A stretch of DNA of 12,543 nt from Methanoregula sp. (GTDB lineage Archaea > Halobacteriota > Methanomicrobia > Methanomicrobiales > Methanospirillaceae), in the NCBI GenBank assembly GCA_030653335.1, contig JAURZP010000138.1, forward strand, positions 1 through 12,543, read 5' to 3'. The translations under genes and the position numbers were made by a program. Below the pieces are notes generated by a model, which searched no databases, had not been told where the DNA came from, and worked only from the letters and a program-made list of their open reading frames with translations. Positions within the stretch are counted from its first letter, which is position 1; every line of letters starts with the position of its first letter. Shown here in pieces: positions 5,742 through 12,475 of the stretch.

Positions 5742-6836
5742 TCACTTCACCCGGTTGATCGTATCACAGATAAAGGCAATCTCTTTTAAGTCAAGCAGCG
5801 GGTGCACCGGCAGGCTCAGCACAGATGAAGAGAGCCGGGTTGAGACCGGGCAGGGATCCGGATAATTCGTCAGGCCGAACAATGGCTGGCGATGGATGGG
5901 TATAGGGTAATGCACCGCAGAACCAATCCCTTTGGACTTTAAATAATCAATAAATGCATCGCGCTTCATCGGGAACTCATCGGTGAGACGGATTACGTAC
6001 TGGTGATACACGTGATGCATACCGGGCGCGACAAACGGGGTGATCAACCCTTTTACCTTGAGGTTTGCATTATAGAAATCCGCATTTTTTCTTCGCCGCA
6101 GGTTAAACTTCTCTAGCTTTTTTAATTGCACAATTCCCAATGCCGCAGCCATATCCGTCATGCGGTAGTTGTAGCCAAGCCGGGTATGGACATATTTTTC
6201 ACTCTGGCCATGACTGATGATCAGGCGCAGGCGCTCATTGTACGCCTTCTCGCTCGTAGTGACCATCCCTCCTTCACCAGTGATCATGTTTTTGGTGGCA
6301 TAAAAAGAGAAGCAGCCAAAGTGCCCGAAACTTCCAACTTTGCAACCATTGTAAAGTGCCCCGTGCGCCTGCGCCGCATCCTCAATCAACTTGAGGTTGT
6401 GCAGCTCGCAGACTTTCTGCACTCCCTGCACATCAAACGGCTGACCATAGAGGTGCACCCCGATAACTGCCCGGGTCCGCGGGGTTACCCGCTCTTCAAG
6501 CTGTCCTGTATCTATTGTATAGGTCTGGTCGTTGACATCGCAAAAGACTGGCTTTGCCCCGCACATCAGGACTGCCGATGCTGTGGCAATGAACGAGAAT
6601 GACGGTACAATTACTTCGTCCCCATGACCAATGTCTGCGGCAAGGAGAGCCGCATGGAGTGCAGCCGTGCCGTTGTTGATCGCAACCCCGTAGGTTGTGC
6701 CACAGTAATCAGCAAATTTCGTTTCAAGTTCTGTCACCTTGTCACCGGAAGCAAGCATCCCGGATTCGAGCACCGCTGTAACTGCCGAGATCTCTTCCTG
6801 ACCGATTGCCGGTCGCGCTATGGGTATGTTGACCAC
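5742..6836 (-). CDS. DegT/DnrJ/EryC1 PLP aminotransferase, likely 3-amino-sugar forming (WbpE/WlbC-like)
   Basis: This 364-residue sugar aminotransferase is expected to put an amino group on the 3-keto sugar made by the next gene, using glutamate and pyridoxal phosphate. Motifs are INNGTAALHAAL (53-64, phosphate binding), VPSFSFIATASAV, IEDAAQAHGA with Asp153, and FSFYATKNMITGEGG with the PLP-binding Lys182. A C-terminal block, GIGSAVHYPIPIHRQP, is typical of the family. The start is GTG at 6834-6836. A TGA lies in frame only 6 bases upstream, so no earlier start is possible, and there is only a weak ribosome site. It is first in a three-gene operon. The family is certain; the exact sugar is inferred from neighbours. 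Confidence 0.87.
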   Translation of the reverse strand: MVNIPIARPAIGQEEISAVTAVLESGMLASGDKVTELETKFADYCGTTYGVAINNGTAALHAALLAADIGHGDEVIVPSFSFIATASAVLMCGAKPVFCDVNDQTYTIDTGQLEERVTPRTRAVIGVHLYGQPFDVQGVQKVCELHNLKLIEDAAQAHGALYNGCKVGSFGHFGCFSFYATKNMITGEGGMVTTSEKAYNERLRLIISHGQSEKYVHTRLGYNYRMTDMAAALGIVQLKKLEKFNLRRRKNADFYNANLKVKGLITPFVAPGMHHVYHQYVIRLTDEFPMKRDAFIDYLKSKGIGSAVHYPIPIHRQPLFGLTNYPDPCPVSTRLSSSVLSLPVHPLLDLKEIAFICDTINRVK

Positions 6837-7071
6837 ACTTCACTCTCACAAATGATGGATAATCCGGATAAAAAATGCGTAAGCATCCAATAATATCATT
6901 CCTGTCAGCGAAAAAAAGCGTGAGATATCCATTATTTTTTTTAGACATTCTTCCAACCATTCAATCCTGTCATCATCCGGGTTATCATTCCTTTCATCAT
7001 TCCGGCACCCACAAAAGAATATCTAATTAGTAAGAGACGATCATATAATCGTACGAACGAAAAGAGGAGGG
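6837..7071. promoter_or_regulatory. Divergent promoter region of sugar operon and pyrBI
   Basis: This 235-base spacer carries promoters for both directions. For pyrB, AATATCTAAT (about 7018-7027), preceded by AAAAG, looks like a TATA/BRE pair about 50 bases before the GTG. For the sugar operon, GATATTATTGG read on the minus strand (about 6888-6898) sits 50-60 bases before its GTG. Short repeats lie in between: ATCATTCC at 6895-6902, 6984-6991 and 6996-7003, and CATCATCCGG (6971-6980) with CATCATTCCGG (6995-7005). They could be operator sites. T8 at 6935-6942 is another T-tract. No small gene is evident. Confidence 0.5.
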
Positions 7072-7974
7072 GTGGCAACGCGACACATCATTTCTATTGG
7101 GGATTTTGACAGAAGCGGAATCGACAGCCTGCTGGATCATGCGAGGCAGATCGACAACAAAAATTACGACAAAAATGCACTCAGCGGCAAGATCCTTGCT
7201 GTTCTCTTCTTTGAACCCAGCACCCGGACACGGATGTCCTTTGAATCTGCCATTGCACGACTGGGGGGAACATCCCTCTCTGTAGGGAGTGTGGATGCCT
7301 GCTCCATTGCAAAAGGCGAGACACTCGCAGACACTATCCGGGTGGTGAGCGGGTATGCTGACGCAATTGTTATCAGGCATCCAAAAGAAGGGGCAGCGCG
7401 CCTTGCCGCAGAGTTTGCCACGGTGCCGGTGATCAATGCGGGGGATGGTGCCGGTCAGCACCCTTCCCAGACGCTTCTTGACCTTTACACCATCCGCCAG
7501 TCAATGCCCATCGATAAAATTGATGTGGCGCTGGTCGGGGATCTCCGTTATGGGCGCACGGCCCACTCGCTTGCGTCCGCGCTCTCGTTGTACAATGCCC
7601 GGTTGCACACCATCTCTCCTACCGGACTTGAACTTCCCGATACGCTCGTTAACGAACTTGTCGATAAGGGCATGGAGATCGTGAACCACGATTCCATAGA
7701 AGAGATGATTGGTCTGGTCGATGTACTCTATGTGACCCGGATCCAGCGCGAACGATTCCCCGATTCCGCCTCTTACTTCAATGTCGCATCCAGTTACCGG
7801 ATCACTCCTGAACTGCTGAGCGATGCAAAAGAACATCTCATCGTGCTCCACCCCCTCCCGCGTGTCGATGAGATAGACCCGCGTGTCGATGAGTCACCGC
7901 ATGCCCGGTACTTTGAACAATCGAGAAACGGGGTCCCGGTGCGGATGGCAATGCTCATGGATGTGATGCAATGA
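7072..7974 (+). CDS. pyrB: Aspartate carbamoyltransferase, catalytic chain
   Basis: It joins carbamoyl phosphate and aspartate to N-carbamoyl-aspartate, the committed step of pyrimidine synthesis. The 300 residues are the normal length and all key motifs are intact. STRTR (50-54) binds carbamoyl phosphate. Lys81 in CSIAKGETLADT is the loop lysine contributed to the neighbouring subunit. HPSQ is at 130-133, GDLRYGRTAHSL at 156-167, TRIQRERF contacts aspartate, and HPLPR is at 260-264. The start is GTG at 7072 with a strong AGAGGAGG just before it, unusually close; no better start exists downstream. Its last bases overlap the pyrI start as ATGA, so catalytic and regulatory chains are made together, as expected for the allosteric PyrB6-PyrI6 type enzyme. 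Confidence 0.97.
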   Translation: MATRHIISIGDFDRSGIDSLLDHARQIDNKNYDKNALSGKILAVLFFEPSTRTRMSFESAIARLGGTSLSVGSVDACSIAKGETLADTIRVVSGYADAIVIRHPKEGAARLAAEFATVPVINAGDGAGQHPSQTLLDLYTIRQSMPIDKIDVALVGDLRYGRTAHSLASALSLYNARLHTISPTGLELPDTLVNELVDKGMEIVNHDSIEEMIGLVDVLYVTRIQRERFPDSASYFNVASSYRITPELLSDAKEHLIVLHPLPRVDEIDPRVDESPHARYFEQSRNGVPVRMAMLMDVMQ

Positions 7975-8447
7975 CCCATGCCGGCACTACGGATGAGAAT
8001 GAAAGACTTCTTATCCGGAGAATAAAAAATGGCACCGTGATCGATCACATCGATGGCGGTGAAGCGCTCAATGTAGTAAAGATTCTCGGGATCACCGGAG
8101 CAACACAGGAAGCGCTCTCTATCGCTACCAATGTCCCGAGCCGGGACATGGTGCGAAAGGATATCGTGAAGCTCACCAACCGTGAACTCTCAAAAGAAGA
8201 AGTTGACCGGATAGCCCTCATCTCACCCCATGCAACGATTAATATCATCAGGAACTTTAAAGTCTGCGAGAAGAAGGGAGTTGAGATCCCCACCCTGATC
8301 AAAGGAATTGTCCGCTGCCCAAACCCCGGCTGCATCTCAAATACCAATGAGCCGATCGATAGCAAGTTCCGGGTACTATCAAAAGGGCTTTGCTGTTACT
8401 ATTGCGACTGGGTGATTACAAAAGATCTGACCAGTTACATCATCTGA
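7971..8447 (+). CDS. pyrI: Aspartate carbamoyltransferase, regulatory chain
   Basis: This 158-residue regulatory subunit binds nucleotides and passes the signal to PyrB; in known enzymes CTP inhibits and ATP activates. The N-terminal allosteric domain includes IKNGTVIDHIDGG (18-30) and ALNVVKILG (32-40). The C-terminal zinc domain has its four cysteines in the classical spacing: Cys116-x4-Cys121 (CPNPGC) and Cys142-x2-Cys145 (CYYC). These hold the contact to the catalytic chain. The ATG overlaps the pyrB stop by four bases. A run of eight T directly follows the stop codon. Length and motifs are normal. Confidence 0.97.
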   Translation: MTHAGTTDENERLLIRRIKNGTVIDHIDGGEALNVVKILGITGATQEALSIATNVPSRDMVRKDIVKLTNRELSKEEVDRIALISPHATINIIRNFKVCEKKGVEIPTLIKGIVRCPNPGCISNTNEPIDSKFRVLSKGLCCYYCDWVITKDLTSYII

Positions 8448-8448
8448 A

Positions 8449-8456
8449 TTTTTTTT
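8449..8456 (+). terminator. T8 terminator after pyrBI
   Basis: Eight consecutive T start two bases after the pyrI TGA, a typical archaeal termination signal. No strong hairpin stands before it. Confidence 0.55.
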
Positions 8457-8519
8457 ACATTAAAAAGATCTCCCCAGTCATACACCGTTTCATTAATCCC
8501 AGGTTCGAATCGACTTGAT

Positions 8520-8642
8520 ATGTCATCGGTAAAGCCCAATTTTTACAGTTCAAACTTTGACCAGACCAAAAAACGGCAAAAGATCGTCCCTGCCAAACGA
8601 AAAATCCGCAGAACTGTTACAAAAAGATTAACCATTATATAA
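8520..8642 (+). CDS. Possible small, very basic protein (40 residues)
   Basis: An ATG at 8520 opens a 40-codon frame ending with TAA at 8640-8642. The product has 12 lysines or arginines and one acidic residue, with clusters TKKRQK (16-21) and AKRKIRRTVTKR (25-36), as in small nucleic-acid-binding proteins. A TATA-like TTTCATTAAT (8488-8497) sits about 27 bases before the ATG, the spacing for a leaderless transcript; there is no clear ribosome site. Its stop overlaps the TATA box of mscL. AT-rich spacer DNA can give such a frame by chance, so it is a candidate only. I do not recognise a family. Confidence 0.3.
   Translation: MSSVKPNFYSSNFDQTKKRQKIVPAKRKIRRTVTKRLTII
8626..8642 (+). promoter_or_regulatory. 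Promoter of mscL
   Basis: TTATATAA (8635-8642), preceded by the purine-rich AAAAAGATTAACC, forms a good archaeal BRE/TATA pair. A transcription start about 25 bases later would leave a leader of about 20 bases carrying GGTGA (8679-8683) before the ATG at 8689. Confidence 0.5.
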
Positions 8643-8688
8643 CCCAGCTAGCATCAGGGAGATGGGAAGATTTCCCCGGTGATTACAT

Positions 8689-9066
8689 ATGGTTGATAAA
8701 AAAATCGGAGATGCAGGAAAAATTCTTGAAGGAGGAGTGATTGTTCTGGGGGTGGGTGCCCAGGGATTTAACAAGGATTTCATGGAATTTCTACAGAAAT
8801 ACCAGGTAATCGGTCTTGCAGTCGCAGTTGTCATTGGTGCAGCAGCAACAAAACTGGTCAATTCAATTGTGGCTGATATTATCATGCCGATTGTTGGAAT
8901 TGTTACACCAGATGGTAACTGGAGGGAGGCGATATTACAGATCGGGCCGGCCAAATTCCTTATCGGGGATTTCATTGGAGCAATCATCGATTTTTTGATT
9001 ATTGCCTGCGTAATTTTCCTGACGGTGAAGTATGTCATGAAAGGTGATGTGTCGAAAAAAATCTGA
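8689..9066 (+). CDS. mscL: Large-conductance mechanosensitive channel, MscL family
   Basis: It is a membrane channel that opens under membrane tension to release solutes after osmotic downshock. The diagnostic first membrane helix is present: VIGLAVAVVIGAAATKLVNSIVADIIMP (40-67), closely like the pore helix of bacterial MscL. A short external loop (about 73-93) and the second helix DFIGAIIDFLIIACVIFLTVKYV (94-116) follow, then a short charged tail. The length (125) is slightly below the bacterial norm. Two things are unusual. A glycine-rich, hydrophobic N-terminal extension (residues 1-26, ILEGGVIVLGVGAQG) precedes the usual amphipathic start, and the usual Asp in the first-helix motif VVDLAVG is Gly here. 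The start ATG at 8689 has GGTGA five bases upstream. It is a single-gene unit with its own promoter. Confidence 0.88.
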   Translation: MVDKKIGDAGKILEGGVIVLGVGAQGFNKDFMEFLQKYQVIGLAVAVVIGAAATKLVNSIVADIIMPIVGIVTPDGNWREAILQIGPAKFLIGDFIGAIIDFLIIACVIFLTVKYVMKGDVSKKI

Positions 9067-9084
9067 TGATTTGCTGTCGCATTT

Positions 9085-9129
9085 AAAAAAAATCTGGTGA
9101 TTGTGTAAATATCCATCACACATCCAGAT
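9085..9129 (-). terminator. Hairpin plus T8 terminator for coaD
   Basis: Read on the minus strand, ATCTGG (complement of 9124-9129) and CCAGAT (complement of 9092-9097) pair as stem ends and are followed at once by eight T (9085-9092 in reverse). This looks like a bacterial-type intrinsic terminator about 30-70 bases past the coaD stop. Inner pairing is imperfect. Confidence 0.5.
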
Positions 9130-9155
9130 CGTTGCTGGAGCGATTCTTGGCAATC

Positions 9156-9614
9156 TCAATGTATCAGGTGCCCGTGGACATCGATCTCGCCACGGAAAAT
9201 CCGGGTGCTTGAGATCCAGCGGCCGTCTTCAGCCAGAACACAGCTGATCTGGTGAATATCAACTTTTTTTATCCCTCGTGCCCTGCGCAGTTTGTTGATC
9301 TCAACTGCAACCGGAAGGGTCTCTTCTGATACAATGATCGCATCAAAATCTGCATCGAGCGCTGAACCGAAACGGTCCTGCAGGGGCTCAACAATAAAAG
9401 GAGTTGAAAAATTCCGGCTGGTGATATACTGTTCAAGTTCGGATTTCCGGACCTCAAACGGGCGGATGGGATGAACCTTCCGGCTGGCAAAAGTATCGGT
9501 TGTAAGTCCGATCACCACATGACCCTGAGATCCGGCGATCTCAAATGACCGGCCTAACAGGACTTTATGTCCATCGTGAAGGGGATCGAAGGTTCCCCCG
9601 ACCATAACCTTCAT
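9156..9614 (-). CDS. coaD: Phosphopantetheine adenylyltransferase, archaeal type
   Basis: It transfers AMP from ATP to 4'-phosphopantetheine, giving dephospho-CoA, the next-to-last step of coenzyme A synthesis, in the cytoplasm. The 152-residue protein is a single nucleotidyltransferase fold. The signature GGTFDPLHDGH (6-16) contains the HxGH nucleotide-binding motif (His13, His16). VSEETLPVAVEINKLR (95-110) and ISSTRI (134-139) match the archaeal/eukaryotic-like family rather than bacterial CoaD. The ATG at 9612-9614 has only AAAGAG directly in front. TATA-like sequence 20-30 bases upstream suggests a leaderless transcript. It is divergent from the CamH operon across 30 bases. Confidence 0.93.
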   Translation of the reverse strand: MKVMVGGTFDPLHDGHKVLLGRSFEIAGSQGHVVIGLTTDTFASRKVHPIRPFEVRKSELEQYITSRNFSTPFIVEPLQDRFGSALDADFDAIIVSEETLPVAVEINKLRRARGIKKVDIHQISCVLAEDGRWISSTRIFRGEIDVHGHLIH

Positions 9615-9644
9615 GCTCTTTGATTCTTAATTCCTTATGTTATT
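9615..9644. promoter_or_regulatory. Compact 30-base divergent promoter
   Basis: Only 30 bases separate two divergent start codons. The shared AT-rich core, TTCTTAATTCC, lies 20-27 bases from the ATG at 9651 on the plus strand and about 15-20 bases from the coaD ATG on the minus strand. CATAATAACATAAGG on the minus strand is another TATA candidate for coaD. There is no room for ribosome sites, so at least one and probably both genes are leaderless. Confidence 0.4.
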
Positions 9645-10142
9645 ATGCGTATGGATAAAAAAGTCTCCGGCGTTTTGCTCTTTGCAGCTGAAAACGCAAC
9701 AATCATCGGCGATGTCACGATCGGAAAACAGGTGGGCGTCTGGTTTGGTGCAGTTATCCGGGCTGACAAGGACCGGATCGTGATCGGGGACAGGTCCAAC
9801 ATACAGGACAATTGTGTTGTGCATACAAGCAAAGGACATCCGGTCATATTGGGAACCGATGTATCTGTCGGGCATGGTGCGATCCTGCACGGCTGCACAA
9901 TAGGTAACCGTGTGCTTGTCGGAATGGGATCGATTGTCTTAAACGGTGCAACAATCGGCGAGGGATCGGTGATTGGCGCTGGTGCGGTGATTACAGAGGG
10001 GAAACAGATCCCACCGGGATCCGTTGTTGTGGGCGTTCCGGGAAAGATTGTCAAAGAGGCAGACTCCGCGCAGCAGGAACAGATCCTTAAAAATTCTGCA
10101 TCCTACATCGAACTGGCAAAGGAGTATGCCCACCATGAGTGA
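9645..10142 (+). CDS. Gamma-class carbonic anhydrase-like protein (CamH-like)
   Basis: This 165-residue left-handed beta-helix protein is built from hexapeptide repeats (for example IIGDVTIGKQVGVW, VILGTDVSVG, VLVGMGSIVLN), followed by a C-terminal helix (about 138-163). The three histidines that bind the metal in gamma carbonic anhydrases are present: His60 (CVVH), His77 (VGHG) and His82 (LHG). Arg39 and Asp41 in VIRADKD match the conserved salt-bridge pair. The acidic proton-shuttle loop of the Methanosarcina enzyme Cam is absent, which places it with the CamH-like group, whose activity varies. ATG at 9645 or 9651 are both possible starts; 9651 fits a leaderless transcript. The frame overlaps the next gene by 8 bases. 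A hexapeptide acyltransferase is less likely given the complete His triad. Confidence 0.85.
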   Translation: MRMDKKVSGVLLFAAENATIIGDVTIGKQVGVWFGAVIRADKDRIVIGDRSNIQDNCVVHTSKGHPVILGTDVSVGHGAILHGCTIGNRVLVGMGSIVLNGATIGEGSVIGAGAVITEGKQIPPGSVVVGVPGKIVKEADSAQQEQILKNSASYIELAKEYAHHE

Positions 10143-11415
10143 TGTGGTTGTTATCGGCGCCGGTATCGCGGGCATACAGGCAGCGCTCGACATCGCCGGT
10201 CACGGCATTCATGTGCACCTGGTCGAGCGCGAGCCCGGCATTGGCGGCCATATGGCCCAGCTTGATAAAACATTTCCTACAAACGACTGCTCGATGTGCA
10301 TCCTCTCCCCAAAGATGGTAGACGTGTCACGTCACCCGCTCATCACCATCCATACCTGTGCAGAAGTTGAAACCATCGATGGTGAAGCAGGGCACTTCAC
10401 AGTCACGATCCGAAAAAATCCAAGATACGTGGACGCAGAACTCTGTAATGGGTGCGGGGACTGTATTGAGATCTGTCCGGTTGAAGTGTATAACCGGTTC
10501 GATGCCGGTATCGGTGTCAGAAAGGCAATTTACAAGCCCCACGCACAGGCGGTTCCGGATATCGTGGTCAAGGATGCTGATCACTGCATAGAATGCGGGC
10601 TCTGTTATGATGCCTGTGGCCCCAACGCGATACTGCGCAAAGATGACGGAAAGATAGTTACCATCAATGCGGCCAGTATCGTGATCACGACCGGCTATTC
10701 AGTCTTTGATGCCCGGAACAAAGAGCAGTTTGGCCATCTCATCCTGCCGGATGTGATTACCAGTCTCGAACTGGAACGGATGATGAACGCAAGCGGCCCA
10801 ACCGGGGGACAGATCAAACGCTTGAGCGACGGGGCAGTGCCAAAGAGCATTGTGTTCATCCAGTGTGTTGGTTCACGCGACGTGTCCATTGACCAGCCGT
10901 ACTGTTCGTGCGTCTGCTGTATGCAGGCGATGAAGAACGCGATCCTGATCAAGGAGAAACAACCGTCAATTGAGATCACACTCTGCTATATCGATATCCG
11001 GGCATATGGCAAAGGTTATGAAGAATATTATGAACGGGCAAAGGCACTGGGGATTCGGTTCCTGCGGGGTATGCCTGCAAATATCCTCGCTGACCGGAAG
11101 GGTCTGATGCTTCAGGTGGAGAACACTGAAAACTCTGAGGTTCTCGCGCTCCATCCGGATCTCGTGGTGCTCTCGATTGGGATCGGCCCATCGGACAGTG
11201 CAGCCGGAATTGCTGCAATGTGCGGTGTATCTCTCGAAGCAACCGGGTTTTTCAAATCCATGCATGATGCCATGGACACAGTAGCTACCCTGCGTCCCGG
11301 GATCTATGTTGCGGGCACTGCTACTGCCCCCCGCGATATACCGGACAGTGTTGCATCCGGTGGATCTGCTGCAATGCGGGCATATATCGATGCGGTAAGG
11401 ACGCGATCCGCGTGA
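10135..11415 (+). CDS. Short HdrA-like FAD/iron-sulfur protein
   Basis: This 426-residue flavoprotein is related to heterodisulfide reductase subunit A. An FAD fold starts at once (GAGIAG, 8-13), then EREPGIGGHMAQLDKTFPT and DCSMC (Cys52, Cys55). An inserted ferredoxin domain follows, with two [4Fe-4S] sets: Cys104/107/110/114 and Cys151/154/157/161. Next comes the special HdrA cluster motif C-x12-C-x3-CC (Cys244, 257, 261, 262). The end, GIYVAGTATAPRDIPDSVASGGSAA, closes the FAD site. It is much shorter than classical HdrA (about 650 residues): the N-terminal domain and the C-terminal ferredoxin are missing. It is close to QmoA size but keeps the inserted ferredoxin. The start is ATG 10135 with AAAGGAG 10 bases upstream. 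HdrB and HdrC are not nearby, so the electron partner is unknown. Confidence 0.88.
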   Translation: MSDVVVIGAGIAGIQAALDIAGHGIHVHLVEREPGIGGHMAQLDKTFPTNDCSMCILSPKMVDVSRHPLITIHTCAEVETIDGEAGHFTVTIRKNPRYVDAELCNGCGDCIEICPVEVYNRFDAGIGVRKAIYKPHAQAVPDIVVKDADHCIECGLCYDACGPNAILRKDDGKIVTINAASIVITTGYSVFDARNKEQFGHLILPDVITSLELERMMNASGPTGGQIKRLSDGAVPKSIVFIQCVGSRDVSIDQPYCSCVCCMQAMKNAILIKEKQPSIEITLCYIDIRAYGKGYEEYYERAKALGIRFLRGMPANILADRKGLMLQVENTENSEVLALHPDLVVLSIGIGPSDSAAGIAAMCGVSLEATGFFKSMHDAMDTVATLRPGIYVAGTATAPRDIPDSVASGGSAAMRAYIDAVRTRSA

Positions 11416-12455
11416 ACGAGACTGCCACCCTCTGGTGGGATGCAGAGAGCACAAGCATTCACTATATCGAACAGACGCTCCTTCCCAATGAGTACTCGAT
11501 TATAAAATGCCGCGGCATTGAAAAGCTCGCCACCGCAATCAGACGGCTGGAGATCCGGGGCGCTCCTGCTTTGGGAGTTGCCGGGGCGTATGGCGTAGCA
11601 CTTGCAGCGGTGCTTGCAGATGGAAAAGATCTGAAATCATTCATGGAAGCAGTAAACCGGGATTCTGATATTCTTCGGTCAACCCGCCCGACTGCAATCA
11701 ACCTTGCATGGGGCATTGACCGCGTGCTCGCAGCAATGAAACCTGAACAGACTCCGGCCGATGCAGTTACCCGTGCGATCGTTACAGCTGAGGAGATTGC
11801 CCGCGAGGATACAGCGTGTTGTCACGCGATCGGCAGACATGGCGCCGCACTCCTGCCCGATTCCTGCACGGTGCTCACCCATTGCAATGCGGGAGCGCTT
11901 GCCTGTTCATCATGGGGAACCGCGCTGGGCGTGATCCGTTCAGCAGTAAATGCCGGAAAACAGGTAAAAGTGATCTCCTGCGAGACTCGCCCGCTCCTGC
12001 AAGGGGCCCGTCTTACCGCATGGGAACTTGCACGGGATGGTATCGATGTGACCACGATCACGGATTCAACAGCGGCCCACCTCATGCGAAAGGGTGCGAT
12101 CGATGCGGTGGTTGTCGGGGCGGATCGCATCACCCGCGATGCGATCTTTAACAAGATCGGCACCTACATGCACGCGGTCTGCGCACACCATCACAAAATC
12201 CCGTTTTATGTTGCCGCACCCCGCTCAACATTTGATCCAAAAAACTCCGAACAGGACGTGATCATCGAAGAGCGCGGACGCGATGAGGTAACGATCATGG
12301 GCAGTCGCACTTATGTTCCGGAGGGAGCGCATGTGAAGAACTATGCCTTTGACGCTACGCCAATGGAACTGGTGACTGCAGTCATCACAGAAACCGGTGT
12401 GCTGCGCCCTCCCATTGATATACATAAACTCTTATCGCATCAAAGCACCACATAA
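11412..12455 (+). CDS. mtnA: S-methyl-5-thioribose-1-phosphate isomerase (MtnA family)
   Basis: It isomerises 5-methylthioribose-1-phosphate to the ribulose form. In methanogens the same enzyme is known to act on 5-deoxyribose-1-phosphate from 5'-deoxyadenosine, left over from radical-SAM reactions. The 347 residues carry the family marks: IRGAPALGVAGAYGVALA (48-65), LTHCNAGALA with catalytic Cys158, CETRPLLQGARLTAWEL (190-206), VGADRI with catalytic Asp238, and FNKIGTY (246-252). The related eIF2B-type ribose-1,5-bisphosphate isomerase is less likely because length and these motifs fit MtnA. The GTG start at 11412 overlaps the stop of the HdrA-like gene by four bases (GTGA), so it is translated as part of that operon. 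Confidence 0.92.
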   Translation: MNETATLWWDAESTSIHYIEQTLLPNEYSIIKCRGIEKLATAIRRLEIRGAPALGVAGAYGVALAAVLADGKDLKSFMEAVNRDSDILRSTRPTAINLAWGIDRVLAAMKPEQTPADAVTRAIVTAEEIAREDTACCHAIGRHGAALLPDSCTVLTHCNAGALACSSWGTALGVIRSAVNAGKQVKVISCETRPLLQGARLTAWELARDGIDVTTITDSTAAHLMRKGAIDAVVVGADRITRDAIFNKIGTYMHAVCAHHHKIPFYVAAPRSTFDPKNSEQDVIIEERGRDEVTIMGSRTYVPEGAHVKNYAFDATPMELVTAVITETGVLRPPIDIHKLLSHQSTT

Positions 12456-12475
12456 TAAAAAAAAAGACTCCTCCT

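Noticed and set aside
8502..8511. GGTTCGAATC, like the T-loop of a tRNA
   Set aside because: The flanking bases do not form the T-stem, and no acceptor, D or anticodon arm is found upstream. A tRNA fragment as an attachment site has no support either.
10024..10134. Upstream TTG start for the HdrA-like protein
   Set aside because: The extra 37 residues lie inside the CamH-like gene and do not look like HdrA. The ATG at 10135 has AAAGGAG at good spacing and begins right at the FAD fold.
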